Of a stretch of DNA of 64,000 nucleotides, positions 55,501 to 64,000 are shown one piece after another. The translations under genes were made by a program, and so were the position numbers. Origin of the DNA: Diadema setosum. Taxonomy: Eukaryota; Echinodermata; Echinoidea; Diadematoida; Diadematidae. Within the stretch, counting starts at the first letter, position 1; every line of letters begins with the position of its first letter. The stretch lies in assembly GCF_964275005.1 (NCBI RefSeq), contig NC_092692.1:14143584-14207583 (forward strand), in the 5' to 3' direction. Below the pieces are notes generated by a model. It was not told where the DNA came from, ran no database searches, and saw nothing but the letters and a program-made list of their open reading frames with translations.

Positions 55501-58500
55501 TTACTTTCTATGACTTTTCATACATATACACTGTAGATTAATAAGTAAATGGTAATAAGAATGAGAATGATATTTCATTAATGATGGTTTCTATTGTACT
55601 ACTTCAACTTGTGATACTACTCACAATGATAATCATCATCATTATCATCATCACCATCTATGCATAATTAAGAGGAAGAAAAAGACAAGTAGATACAATT
55701 GTACATTCATCATAAACCATGTTTAATGAGGGACTTACTTCTTGAGGTCTGACTCCAACTCTGCCCTCAGGTTGGGCTTGGAGAGCTCATAGCCCATGTT
55801 GTCGTACCCTTCCACCAGCCCCATGCCCAGTTCTCCTGGCACCAGCCTACCGTCTGGCCTCACCCCAACGTACAACCTTGACTTGATTGTCTCAATGTGC
55901 TCTGCATGGGTAGCATCAGTGCCTGCCAGGATTAGTTAAAGACATGAGTCATGTTTTTGTCTATTCAAGGGATGAACTATGGTTGGACATGAAATGACTT
56001 TATCCTCTTCATTCTTTTTTTTTTTCTTTTACTAATGTCTTCCATGCATAGTCTTTATTGCACATGTAGACAAAATGTCAAAATGTACAACACAGCAACA
56101 TCCTTTCAAGCAATTTCATGTAGTGGTTTATACATCCATTCTGACATTGACCACTGCCATCTACAAAAAAAGGTTGAAAATCTATATGATATCTGTCATG
56201 GTTGTTACGAGGCAATGTTTCACATGCTGCATTCTGCTAATGTTGCAGAGAGTATGTATCCTTCAAATAGTATTAGTCCCAATGACATTTATTCTATGTT
56301 TACTGTGCAGAATAGAGTACAAGCATCAATGCAAACAAATCCCTGCAAATACTAAGTAAACGATTGACACAATAATGTTTAAAGGGAACGTACAGTTTTG
56401 GTTGAGACCTAATTTCAGGTTTCTAACATTTTTAGGTGAGATAATGAGAAACCTCCTATGAAATATGAAAGAGCAAGTAATTCTATGAGGAATTCAACGT
56501 TTATTTGATGAAAACTGGTTTTGAAATGGCTGAGATATCCAAAAAAGAGCGATTCTAATAACGTGTGGGACCCACACTTTATTACGATTGCTTTGTTTTA
56601 CTTTGTTTTTGGATGTTTCAATTATTCCAACCCCGATTTTCATCAAATAAACTTTGAATTCCTCTTAAAATGGTATGCTCTGTGCTATATCATAAGTGTT
56701 TTTTTTTGGTATCTCGCAAAAAGTTAAAAGCCAAATTCTCATCTCCACCAATACTGTACCATCCCTTTAACGTGAAGGCCCATTTCCTGTTGAGAAGCAG
56801 TGGTGCTACTGTGCATGATGCTCGTGCAGCAAGCAAGTTTCAGGAAGCTTATGCTTCATCCAACCCTGGACGGGGAAAACGGAGGCCAGGAGCTCACCAA
56901 TGCCATGTTTGTCCATGAGGGAGATCAGGTCGGCTTCTGTGAGGAGGGGTGGTGGCTGGGTCTGACCGTCGGTCATCTGGACAAACACACAGATACGTGT
57001 ACATGCAGACAGAATTGACAACACAATAACATACACTAGAACAATGACTGGATACATTGACTTTATATTGTACGTTAGGTGAAGTGCAAAGATCGTCAAT
57101 TGGAAAATGAATATCAAAAGCTGCCAAATTGGGGCAAAGGTCATTTGATCACCTGCCCCACATGTATTGGTAGGGTCCTGCATTCACACAGAAAATCATT
57201 GTGCTCACTGTCTTTGATTGAAATGAATTAAAAGAAGCATTACCTTATATGGAACAATTGGGGTTTGGGTGGGGTGAACAGATGCAAAAAACGGGTATAT
57301 AATAATATGATGGTGCTTTTTCCCCCTCCCCTCATTTCCTGCACTAACCCTCAATCCCTTGGTGATTCTGTCAACAAGATATATTTTAGTCCATATATCA
57401 AGAGGTTGCATATCCAAGAGGATTAGTATTAATGCTGTTGGCAATCTAGAAGTGTTCAAATGTTGAGTTAAGTCTTGCACTGCTGGTTCTTGAGCCTAAG
57501 ATTTCTAAATGTACAATTCATACTAAATTGCTCATTTATAGCATGACTTGTGATAGGCTGGATTGGCACCTTGTGACACGAATTGCTTTTGTTCTAACAC
57601 ACTGTCTTTGACTGTAATCAAGAATTCTTGCCTACTACAAGAAATGGTGCATGGTTTTGTCATGTAAAAGTCTACATATCTGCAATCCAAGTGTATAGTT
57701 AACCATAATTCAAATGTATTTCAACCAGGCCTTTGCCTACAGTGAAGTGAAAGAGCACAATGGCAAATTAAATGTATGCTGCATTTGAGATCATGCTCTT
57801 CTTTGATTTATATGTTAGCTTCAGACTATCACTGATATATGTCTTTGCATAGTTTGAGAATATCACATTCAATTCATGGCCAACATAGGCAATCTGCAGC
57901 ATATCAAACTGCTCTTTTATTTCCATCCAGTCTAACAGGGCTTTCACCTCTATTGTAGTTGGCTCAAACTGCTGTCCCTCTTCAAAGGTTGGAATGGTCT
58001 TGGCATTCCAGCGGTCATAGGGATAGACGTCGAGGTAGTTACGGGCGATGATCATCAGGCCAGTGGCAGTGAACTCCTCTGATGCTATGGTGATCGCGAC
58101 GATGGTTTCCTTACCTTGTGCATCCTGTAAGGGAAAGATGGAATGATGTGAGACTAACTAGAATGAGAAAATGTAGGAGTTGAGGAGAAGCTATGGCAGT
58201 CAATAGCAAGACTCAATATTTGACATTATATCCTTCCCTACTAAAATGATATTTAGCGATTGGTTTACATGGCATGATGTGACCAAACATAACATTGCTA
58301 TGATGCTAATAATGTTTAAACAAAATACCAATGGAGAAAGATATGTTATACCATGACACCATACCACAAATAGTATGTCATAGATTACACAGACATGCAA
58401 TCAACCACTGTTTTTTCATTGACAGCATGTGTAAAGTACTATCGGTACTGGCCTCATAGACCACCATATAAATTGTGTCCACCCCGGTGTTTTTTTCGTC

Positions 58501-61400
58501 TGTGCTGTAATATACAATCATACACATTCTAACATATTTACTACTTTTTATTTAAAGATTCTTTCATGGTGGAATATACACAAATATATATCATGCACTG
58601 TTTTGAGCTTCTAGTGACATTATGGATTCTTTAGTGACGGAAATTGCACTATTTTCTTTTGGGCTAGGGCCCTTAGAAGAGAGTGCTTTTCCAGCCTCCT
58701 TGGAATCCATAATTTCAATTAGAATCTCCGAAAGTGCAAGGAATATTTCTTGACTATGCCATGCAGGAAAAAAAAAATGCAAGTAATAGCCACATAACAG
58801 CAAAGTGTGACTGCTAAGTCAGGACAGAGTTGCCCCCTCCCCCACCATGCTCTGGGGTTTTCCTCAGTCTTCTTTGTGCAAATGCCTGCCACCCAAACCT
58901 ACCTGGGAGCAACAGGCAAGGAAGTGACGAACCACCAGTTCATAGACCCTCTGCTCGTTGCCCTGCAGGTTGCTGGCATGTTTAATGGGGTGGATGGGGG
59001 GATGGGCGTGGTCGGTCTTGGTGCCCTGCCTTGGGGTGGGGCCACGCTGCAGTATGCCCCCAGCAAAGGCTGATAGAGGAAAACAAATACACTGTTAATG
59101 TAAGTCCAGTTCAAAGGGAAGTTAAATCTACAAATTGAATCAGTAGCCTTTGATGTATCTTGCAGTGAATGTGTTAGAGAGCATGATTTAATCAGATTCA
59201 ATCTCATAACATTTTAACTTACAAATAACAGATTAGAGTTCTAGGGTCAAGATAAAACAGATAATGACCAATACAGACAGAGGATGTTCATCAAACTCAC
59301 CACCCCACTGTGGATCTTGTGTTTGCTTCTCAATGAGAGGCACCAGGTTCAGCTCCTTTGGGAAGATGTTGGTCTCAGTACGGGGGTAGCTGATGTATCT
59401 GCAAAGAACACACAACAAAACAACAATAAAGTATTTCATTATTCCGTCTCTTTGTGAAGTAGGATCCAGTATACAGTGTAACTCCTATATTACAAATTTA
59501 TATTGGACTCATGTACTATTTTATTACAATGTGATATTGTTCCATGCATGTAATCTATCCATCCAAACAGAGCAGAGTAATGACACAGTTATGAAATGCA
59601 TGATTTAAGTGGCTCACTCTGCTTCCCATAAAATATCATTGTTCAGCTTTATATCTCTGCTGCTATCTGCAGTGTATAAACAACTACAAGTGTATACTGA
59701 GCTAGAGAAAACAAAAAAACATGAAGCAAAGGTGAATGAATGTAGATGCAAATGCTGACTGAAGCCCAATTCCTCTCAAACTCAATGGAAAGTTAGGGAA
59801 TTTTTGAGATTCACACCAGACCACAGGATAGAAGATTGTCTTATCTTTTGCATTTCAGCTTTCATGCTATTGTACAAATAAATGCAGAATGGTTTGTTTT
59901 GCATACCCTCCAAACCACTGTCTTCACTACTATATTGATCTTGAGAGGCAAGAAATGGTTTCAAATGCAAGTGTCAGAAAGACAATAGCCAAATATTATA
60001 AATATATGGTAAGTGAACATTTCAATCATAATTCAAGATTTCAAAGATTAAAGAGTTTATAGGAATCAGCTCTCACTGCCAGGATACTGAATTCAAAGAA
60101 GCACAAAACCTTGACTACTAGTTTCACAACAGTTTTACACTGTTCAAAACAATTCAAGAGCATCTTTGAACAGCAAGAAAAAGAACAGGAATACACGTGC
60201 ACACAACATAGGAAAAATAGTGGAAGACATTCTGAAAAGCAAATGACATTTGCAGTTAGTTAAAGCACTCTTGTGACCACGTAGTAATATCAAATTTGAC
60301 TTCGAAAAGCACATCCTTTTACATACCCCTGAGTGTAGAGCTTCTCTGCAATTTTCATAGCTTGCTGAGCACTGATCTTCAACTTTCTTGCAGCCAGTTT
60401 TTCAAGTTCCTAGTGAGGTCAAAGATCAGTGAGACATAGAGCCCATGTACAGAAAGAAAGAGACAAATTGAAGCGAGGACACACAATACGAGTGAGAGAA
60501 CATTTTGCATTGTATTTACTGCATAGTAAGCAAATGAACTACATTGTAGCATATACCAGAAAGATTCATCATCTTCCCCTATGATATGCTACATGTTATC
60601 TTAATCTTCATACTTTCCAGTTGCATACATACACTAGTTTTTCCCTAAATCTAATCAGTCAACCACCCCATCATATTCTCGTAGTGACATGTACAGTGTA
60701 GTGCCTACACAAATTCCAGAAGGGTCTATTTTCTAGTCATTCTAAAGCAAACGTAGCAACAAGAAATTATCATACTCACAAGGAGAATTAACACAACTTG
60801 GTAACACAGTGCTATAGGCTGAGCTAAAACTTTTGCTGCCATTTGAGTGACAAAAGGACAACCAATGAATGCTGTTTCATCAATTGACTCGTGTCACAGA
60901 GTATGGATGTACCGATACACAAACTTACCACAGTATCCAGAGGAAGGGGCCTCCACTTGCTCTTTGGTTTGCTACGCACCTCAACCACAGTAGCTAAGGG
61001 ATTCTAAATATTAAACAGAGTAGCAACAGGTGGAATGCTCGCTCAAAAAGGATCAAGATGATATGTCAAACTCAAAATTTTTTTTTTTTGAAAACAAGGT
61101 AAGTAGGTTACAAAATAGCATGTGAATGTACACAATCAAATACACACTGGCACATGTCCAAATCAAACTGTATTAAGCGCATGTGCATGATGTAATACAT
61201 ATATTGCAAGATGTTATCATTTTACTTAGGATACCTTGTAAATCAAGTTACTTCTGTCAGTGTATTACAATTTCATATGAACTCATGCCTGGACAGTGAA
61301 GAGTAGGAAGGTTACACTCAGCAAACACTAATTTTACCTGAATGTGCACAACTGAAGCAATATGTCGTGCGTACTGAATTGAAGTTAATAAAAATAAAAT

Positions 61401-61478
<78 letters not shown>

Positions 61479-63481
61479 GTTTCACCTAAAGTTCCTGGGT
61501 CAGCTCTTCCGTAAGCATATGCACAGTAAACCTGCCTGGAATATTCTGTGTTGACTTACCTCTGTACATATGTCATAGAACACTTGGCAGGCCAGCTGGT
61601 CAAACAATCGGTGTCTCTTCCAGTTGAAGTCCACCAAACCCTCTTCTGTCTGGTGGGAAACTGTCCATCAACAAATATAAGATGTGAAAACAGATCAGAA
61701 CTCAAAAACATGCACATAGTCCCATCCAAATACAGCCATGCTGGAACTATGTATGTAATCAACATTTGTAAAATGATCCCAGAATTGATCATATCTGACC
61801 ACTAACACAATTCATTCGGATTTCTGGCAGTTGGTGGAAACATAGCAGAATTTTTAAAAAGTAGCAAAAGTGGGAAACTGTGCATCAACACATATACTAC
61901 TGAATATATGACAACAGATCAGAATTCAGATCTTGTCATCTCATTTCATAACAAACCTAACTGCCATGTATGCAAATACTTTGTCCATGCAAATACAGCA
62001 ATGTTGAAAACTATGTAATCAACATTTATAAATGAATTCAAGAATGAATTGTAACTGACCACTACTACAAATTAATTTCAGGTTATTCCTGGTAGATGGT
62101 AACCTTGTGGTTCAAAATACCTTTGATCTTGTAGAAAGTCTCTGGGATGAAGGCCTCCACCTGCTTGTAGCGCTCCACCACGAAGCCCAGGGTGGGGAAC
62201 TGGCAGGAGCCAAAGCTAATGAGCTGATTGGCCAGAAGTTCTGGGAAGACTCTCTGGAGGCGGAGGGTCTGAAACCTGGTGAATGCTGCACCTGGAAATT
62301 CAATTACGGATGGATGCTAGTATGAATGATATTACTTGGTGACTCAAAACTATAAAGATCAATTTCACGCCAACATATAGTGGAAACTGACCAAATGTGC
62401 CTGTTGACTAGTCAAAGAGACATTTTAGTCAAATTCAACGGTTCATGCCTCACTAGGCTATTACCAAGATTAGACTGGTAAGAGGAGTGTGTAGACCTTG
62501 ATGATGATGACAATGATATGATTCATGATTGAAGATGTCTGATGAAAACAAATGAAGAAAATGCAGAGGGAGAAAAGAATAATCTAAATGACGTAAGATG
62601 TAAAGCTGAGGACGATGATGATGATAATGATAATGATGACAAGGATGATGATGATGATGATGATGATAAGAAAGATGATGTTGATAAGGGACTTATAGAG
62701 GTCTATTTCTCCTACCTATCCTGAGATCAAGCTGTTGCCTGACGTCCACTGCTTGAGACACCCGCTGGTCAGGTCTGCCCAGATTACGACATGCATTGGC
62801 AATGGATCTGCAATCAGAAGAAACAAAAGTAGGATGGGAGTGGGGGAGAGGATGACTATCACATAGCACATCATACCACTATAAAGAAACAGGAGGAGGT
62901 GTGATACTAAGTAGTGGACTAAGCATTCACACTTAAGTTGATAGACATGGATTCATGGCTGAAAGCAAATTCCATGAAAGCACAAAAGATCATTCTTTAT
63001 ACTTATACATATTGTGGTTATTTATATGGTTATCCATCTATAGGCATATGCTCTTAACACTCCCATTCTAACAGAAAACTTGAAATACCATGGAAAGAAG
63101 TACCATGTGTTGCCTTTTGCTTGGTGGCAAAAGGTGCAAAGATGCATGTACAGTTGTATGATGAAGAAACTGGACTGGACTACAGTCTACTACTATCTTG
63201 TGTGTGAAGTTTAACTGTGGTATCAAAACACTGTTATGTAGTCATTTATCCAGTCACAGTCAAATATTTGCAATCCTAAACAAAAAGAAAATGAGAAATA
63301 CACTAAATGCTTTATAGTAATAATCTTTTCATTTCATAACTAACTTCACAGATTAAATAGGTTTTCCACTTTGCTTAGGAAATGAACTGTAACTAAGTTT
63401 GCTCTAACATGTACAAAGTCCAAAGCACACTATGTTCTATACTTACTGAGGAGTAATTTCAGAGAACCTTGCACGATACAC
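43327..63481 (-). CDS. TOP3A: DNA topoisomerase III alpha (type IA), N-terminal part outside the window
   Basis: Exons 5' to 3' (minus): 63481-63447, 62807-62716, 62291-62121, 61660-61560, 61003-60929, 60409-60327, 59398-59301, 59069-58903, 58124-57948, 56976-56898, 55922-55739, 55066-54979, 54237-54171, 53284-53100, 51937-51864, 50989-50895, 50156-49760, 49254-49148, 48504-48246, 47708-47557, 47190-47077 and 43358-43327. These give 943 codons plus TGA with every frame joined. The protein starts at VYRARFSEITP, just after the Toprim domain, and runs through the type IA core with catalytic SYPRTE, a C4 zinc finger, a Gly/Arg-rich linker, two GRF zinc fingers and a CCHC knuckle. TOP3A works with BLM-type helicase and RMI1 to dissolve double Holliday junctions, and also in mitochondria. 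The two GRF fingers separate it from TOP3B. Confidence 0.96.
43530..46477. mobile_element. 2.9-kb pogo-like non-autonomous transposon containing a satellite array
   Basis: CAGTTAAACTCGCCTAAGTCGA at the left mirrors TCGACTTATGCGAGTTTAACTG at the right, each followed by TA. CTAAGTCGA words recur for about 200 bases inside both ends, like a transposase-binding array. No transposase frame is seen; most of the interior is a 71-bp satellite. It occupies the last intron of TOP3A. The TA site and CAG ends suggest the Tc1/mariner-pogo group. Confidence 0.85.
44153..45962. repeat. 71-bp satellite array, about 25 copies
   Basis: The landmark GGAAATGAATAA recurs at 44175, 44246, 44317, 44388 and 44459, a period of 71. 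Units carry TTCGGCTCCGTAAGATGCT, AAATAAATGTCGGATGTTTG and CTTTTACGTTCGGAAATGAA blocks. Copies have diverged by roughly 10-25 percent, so the array is not freshly amplified. Minus-strand open frames here are by-products. Confidence 0.92.
46526..46570. repeat. (AT)n microsatellite
   Basis: About 20 AT units just outside the right end of the 43530 element, in the same TOP3A intron. Confidence 0.95.
46754..46848. repeat. Exact tandem duplication, 47-bp unit
   Basis: TCTCAAACTGTCCATGCACA and the following 27 bases occur twice back to back without mismatch. It is a recent duplication in the last TOP3A intron. Confidence 0.93.
47077..47190 (-). CDS. TOP3A: TOP3A penultimate exon, RGG-like tract and first half of CCHC knuckle
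   Basis: Encodes GGRGRGGGRGGGGGGWGGKG, then KDNKRRKATCSICHEEG. The in-frame TAG right after looks like a terminator but lies inside the donor GTTAGT. Splicing to 43358 gives the complete knuckle. Confidence 0.88.
47557..47708 (-). CDS. TOP3A: TOP3A GRF zinc finger 2
   Basis: Reads RTVQKEGPNKGRQFYVCGKS, then REKQCSFFQWADEEPR, completing the finger started in the previous exon. It is a near match to human RTVQKDGPNKGRQFHTCAKP. A Gly/Arg tail (GGGFGRGSSFGRG) leads to the next exon. Acceptor CTGAAAG follows a T-run of about 18. Confidence 0.95.
48246..49254 (-). CDS. TOP3A: TOP3A GRF zinc finger 1, split over two exons
   Basis: Exon 49254-49148 encodes VVCNCGQDAIQLTVRKEGPN and exon 48504-48246 continues GRQFFKCQSGGCNFFLWSDE. 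Together they form a complete GRF finger with its C-x-C...C...C pattern. The second exon then runs through a Gly/Ser/Asn-rich spacer and begins GRF finger 2 (IMCQCNGAAVQ). GRF fingers bind single-stranded DNA in other proteins. Confidence 0.95.
49760..50156 (-). CDS. TOP3A: TOP3A exon encoding a Gly/Arg-rich linker
   Basis: 397 bases encode VGRGRGRGDGGFGNRGGNGF, a run of glycines, RFGGGTQRDDGDDEEAAHWF, a Ser run, and a second RGRGGGG block. It then leads into GRF finger 1. Human TOP3A has only a short linker here. Splice frames on both sides fit (acceptor TTTTACAG, donor GTATGA). The plus-strand poly-Pro and poly-Ser frames here are shadows. Confidence 0.9.
50179..50507. repeat. Diverged tandem duplication, unit about 163 bp
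   Basis: AACTATCTATCAATAATGCC at about 50190 and AACTATCTATCAACGATGCC at about 50350 begin two copies, similar at roughly 85 percent. It lies upstream (5') of the TOP3A Gly-rich exon, within the intron. Confidence 0.8.
51461..51548. repeat. 88-bp hairpin element with 30-bp arms
   Basis: CGTCTGTTGAGAATGAGAAG plus GGCGTTAAGT (51461-51490) pairs with ACTTAACGCCCTTATCATTCTCAACAGACG (51519-51548) with a single mismatch, around a 28-base loop. Intronic in TOP3A. Confidence 0.88.
52836..52926. mobile_element. TTAA-bounded micro-element (copy 2)
   Basis: TTCACCCGTTGAAGATTAGT at the left and GTCCTCAACAGGTTAA at the right. The centre contains AGTATACTCGGGCAGGTATC, homologous in inverse orientation to the centre of 21493-21585. 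Confidence 0.65.
53100..53284 (-). CDS. TOP3A: TOP3A exon with C4 topoisomerase zinc finger
   Basis: Encodes a four-cysteine finger: SCPQCGQPMSLKERKTGGWM, then VSCMGYPACKAAVWLP. It corresponds to human KCPQCNKDMVL...SCMGFPECRSAVWLP. Two in-frame acceptors nine bases apart (53285/53284 and 53276/53275) are both possible; the first is annotated because it is the first AG after the pyrimidine tract. Confidence 0.93.
54270..54351. mobile_element. TTAA-bounded micro-element (copy 3)
   Basis: TTAACTCATTGAAGACTAGT at the left and CGTCCTCAATGGGTTAA at the right. The centre has ACTCAGACAGGTGTCTGTGG, shared with copy 2. It lies 33 bases upstream of the start of TOP3A exon 54237-54171. Confidence 0.65.
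55739..55922 (-). CDS. TOP3A: TOP3A core exon GTDATHAEHIETIK
   Basis: Reads GTDATHAEHIETIKSRLYVG, then PGELGMGLVEGYDNMGYELS. These are conserved type IA motifs: GTDATHA follows the KHGIG of the preceding exon. Donor GTAAGT follows directly. Confidence 0.96.
56383..56766. mobile_element. 384-bp TTAA MITE (copy 2 of the 36243 family)
   Basis: AGGGAACGTACAGTTTTGG and CCAATACTGTACCATCCCT ends between TTAA (56379-56382) and TTAA (56767-56770). About 93 percent similar by eye to 36243-36624 and in the same orientation. In the TOP3A intron next to exon 56976-56898. Confidence 0.92.
59301..59398 (-). CDS. TOP3A: TOP3A exon with the catalytic tyrosine
   Basis: Reads YISYPRTETNIFPKELNLVP. The second Tyr (codon 59386-59388) in SYPRTE is the residue that forms the covalent 5'-phosphotyrosine link with DNA in type IA enzymes. 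The Arg of the motif is also conserved. The exon ends ...QDPQWG before donor GTGAGT. Confidence 0.97.
61401..61478. repeat. (AATC)n microsatellite
   Basis: About 19 uninterrupted AATC units in a TOP3A intron. Confidence 0.97.
61560..61660 (-). CDS. TOP3A: TOP3A exon reading VSHQTEEGLVDFNWKRHRLF
   Basis: Acceptor GGACAG at 61666-61661 is chosen because the previous codon must be completed by TT to give Val, which restores human-like IKVTH. An alternative CAG eight bases further in breaks the frame. The acceptor end is duplicated in the upstream intron (near 61870). Confidence 0.93.
61653..62100. repeat. Diverged intronic tandem duplication including a splice acceptor
   Basis: GTGGGAAACTGTCCATCAAC at 61653 recurs as GTGGGAAACTGTGCATCAAC at 61869, and following blocks (ACAGATCAGAA, GTAATCAACATTT, CTGACCACTA) recur in the same order. 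The unit is about 215 bases. The left copy contains the real acceptor of exon 61660-61560. Confidence 0.75.
62121..62291 (-). CDS. TOP3A: TOP3A exon, type IA central core
   Basis: Reads AAFTRFQTLRLQRVFPELLA, then QLISFGSCQFPTLGFVVERY. It matches the human TOP3A segment AAFTRFQTLRLQRIFPEVLA nearly residue for residue. The QFPTLGFVVER motif is a hallmark of the type IA core. Acceptor TTTCCAG and donor GTATTT bound it. Confidence 0.96.
62610..62672. repeat. (GAT)n microsatellite
   Basis: GATGATGATGATAATGATAA-type repeats, about 45 bases before the end of TOP3A exon 62807-62716. The poly-Asp frame is not a gene. Confidence 0.9.
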
Positions 63482-64000
63482 CTGAAGGTTTGGTTTCACT
63501 GTCAGAATAAACAGAAGAGAACAACATGTACCTCATAGTGCATAAATGATTTGTCACTGCATTTATATGATTTACAACAGAATTAAATAGAGAAATGCTT
63601 GCTGAAATATCTTTTGGCACATCAGAAGCAAAACACATGCAACATCTGTGTTTAGAAAAGTTGCATTCCATAAAACAGAAATAGCAGCATCTTGGACAAA
63701 GCAGGGCATTTCTTTACAGTGAGGCTCACATCTTGGCATTACAGATTTAAAGGAACCAGTATCTTAACATAAGACAGTTGCTGATGAAATGAAGGAAGAC
63801 AGCTTTGTCTGTACTCTGAAAGAAACCCTTTATTTTCAGACAACTGAGACAAATGCAAAATAGTGTATCATCCACCTACAATATTTTACTGCATAACATA
63901 AAGGGAAGTACAAATTGTACAATTGACCATGAGATACAAGTATAACTTGAGAACCTTTCATAAAATGAAGGAAGTATTAACTCAAATTAAATATTACCCT
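63482..64000. other. TOP3A intron running off the window
   Basis: No exon with TOP3A similarity is visible on the minus strand. The exons for the Toprim domain and start codon should lie beyond 64000. Confidence 0.6.

Overview
The window is animal nuclear DNA: intron-rich, AT-rich and crowded with microsatellites and short DNA transposons. The two protein genes are deuterostome-like. Several repeats (TTAA-flanked foldback elements, GACCTTT/GGAC repeats, pogo-type 'GTTATAACGAA' elements) resemble ones I associate with echinoderms, so a sea urchin or a related echinoderm is my best guess. That guess is inference only.

Two genes lie head to tail on the minus strand. Positions 1-27810 carry TMF1 (golgin ARA160 / TATA element modulatory factor): 12 coding exons, about 981 codons, with the C-terminal end beyond position 1. 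Positions 43327-63481 carry DNA topoisomerase III alpha (TOP3A): 22 coding exons, 943 codons and the stop, with the N-terminal Toprim part beyond position 64000. I worked out the splice sites by hand. Reading frame is kept across every junction of both genes.

The 15.5 kb between them (27811-43326) has no protein gene but holds several RNA polymerase III genes. There is an intron-containing tRNA-Ile(UAU) at 28600-28708. Between 33.5 and 38.0 kb lie four loci resembling vault RNA genes: three look intact (33589, 36068, 37886) and one is degenerate (about 34278). The intact ones share a TATA box near -29, a GGTTACTTCG motif, a box B, a closing 7-bp stem GTGYCAG/CTGGCAC and a T-run terminator. 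Two of them are identical and sit in a recent tandem duplication (35189-37113 and 37114-38544).

The rest is mobile DNA. At least five sequence-unrelated families of non-autonomous transposons are flanked by TTAA. Three elements have pogo/Tigger-like CAGT ends and TA target sites, one of them 2.9 kb long with a 71-bp satellite of about 25 copies inside it, sitting in the last TOP3A intron. Other elements include a Harbinger-like 1-kb element, a nested pair with AACGTCCCC end repeats, an element with a perfect 40-bp palindrome, and a decayed LINE. No intact transposase was found.
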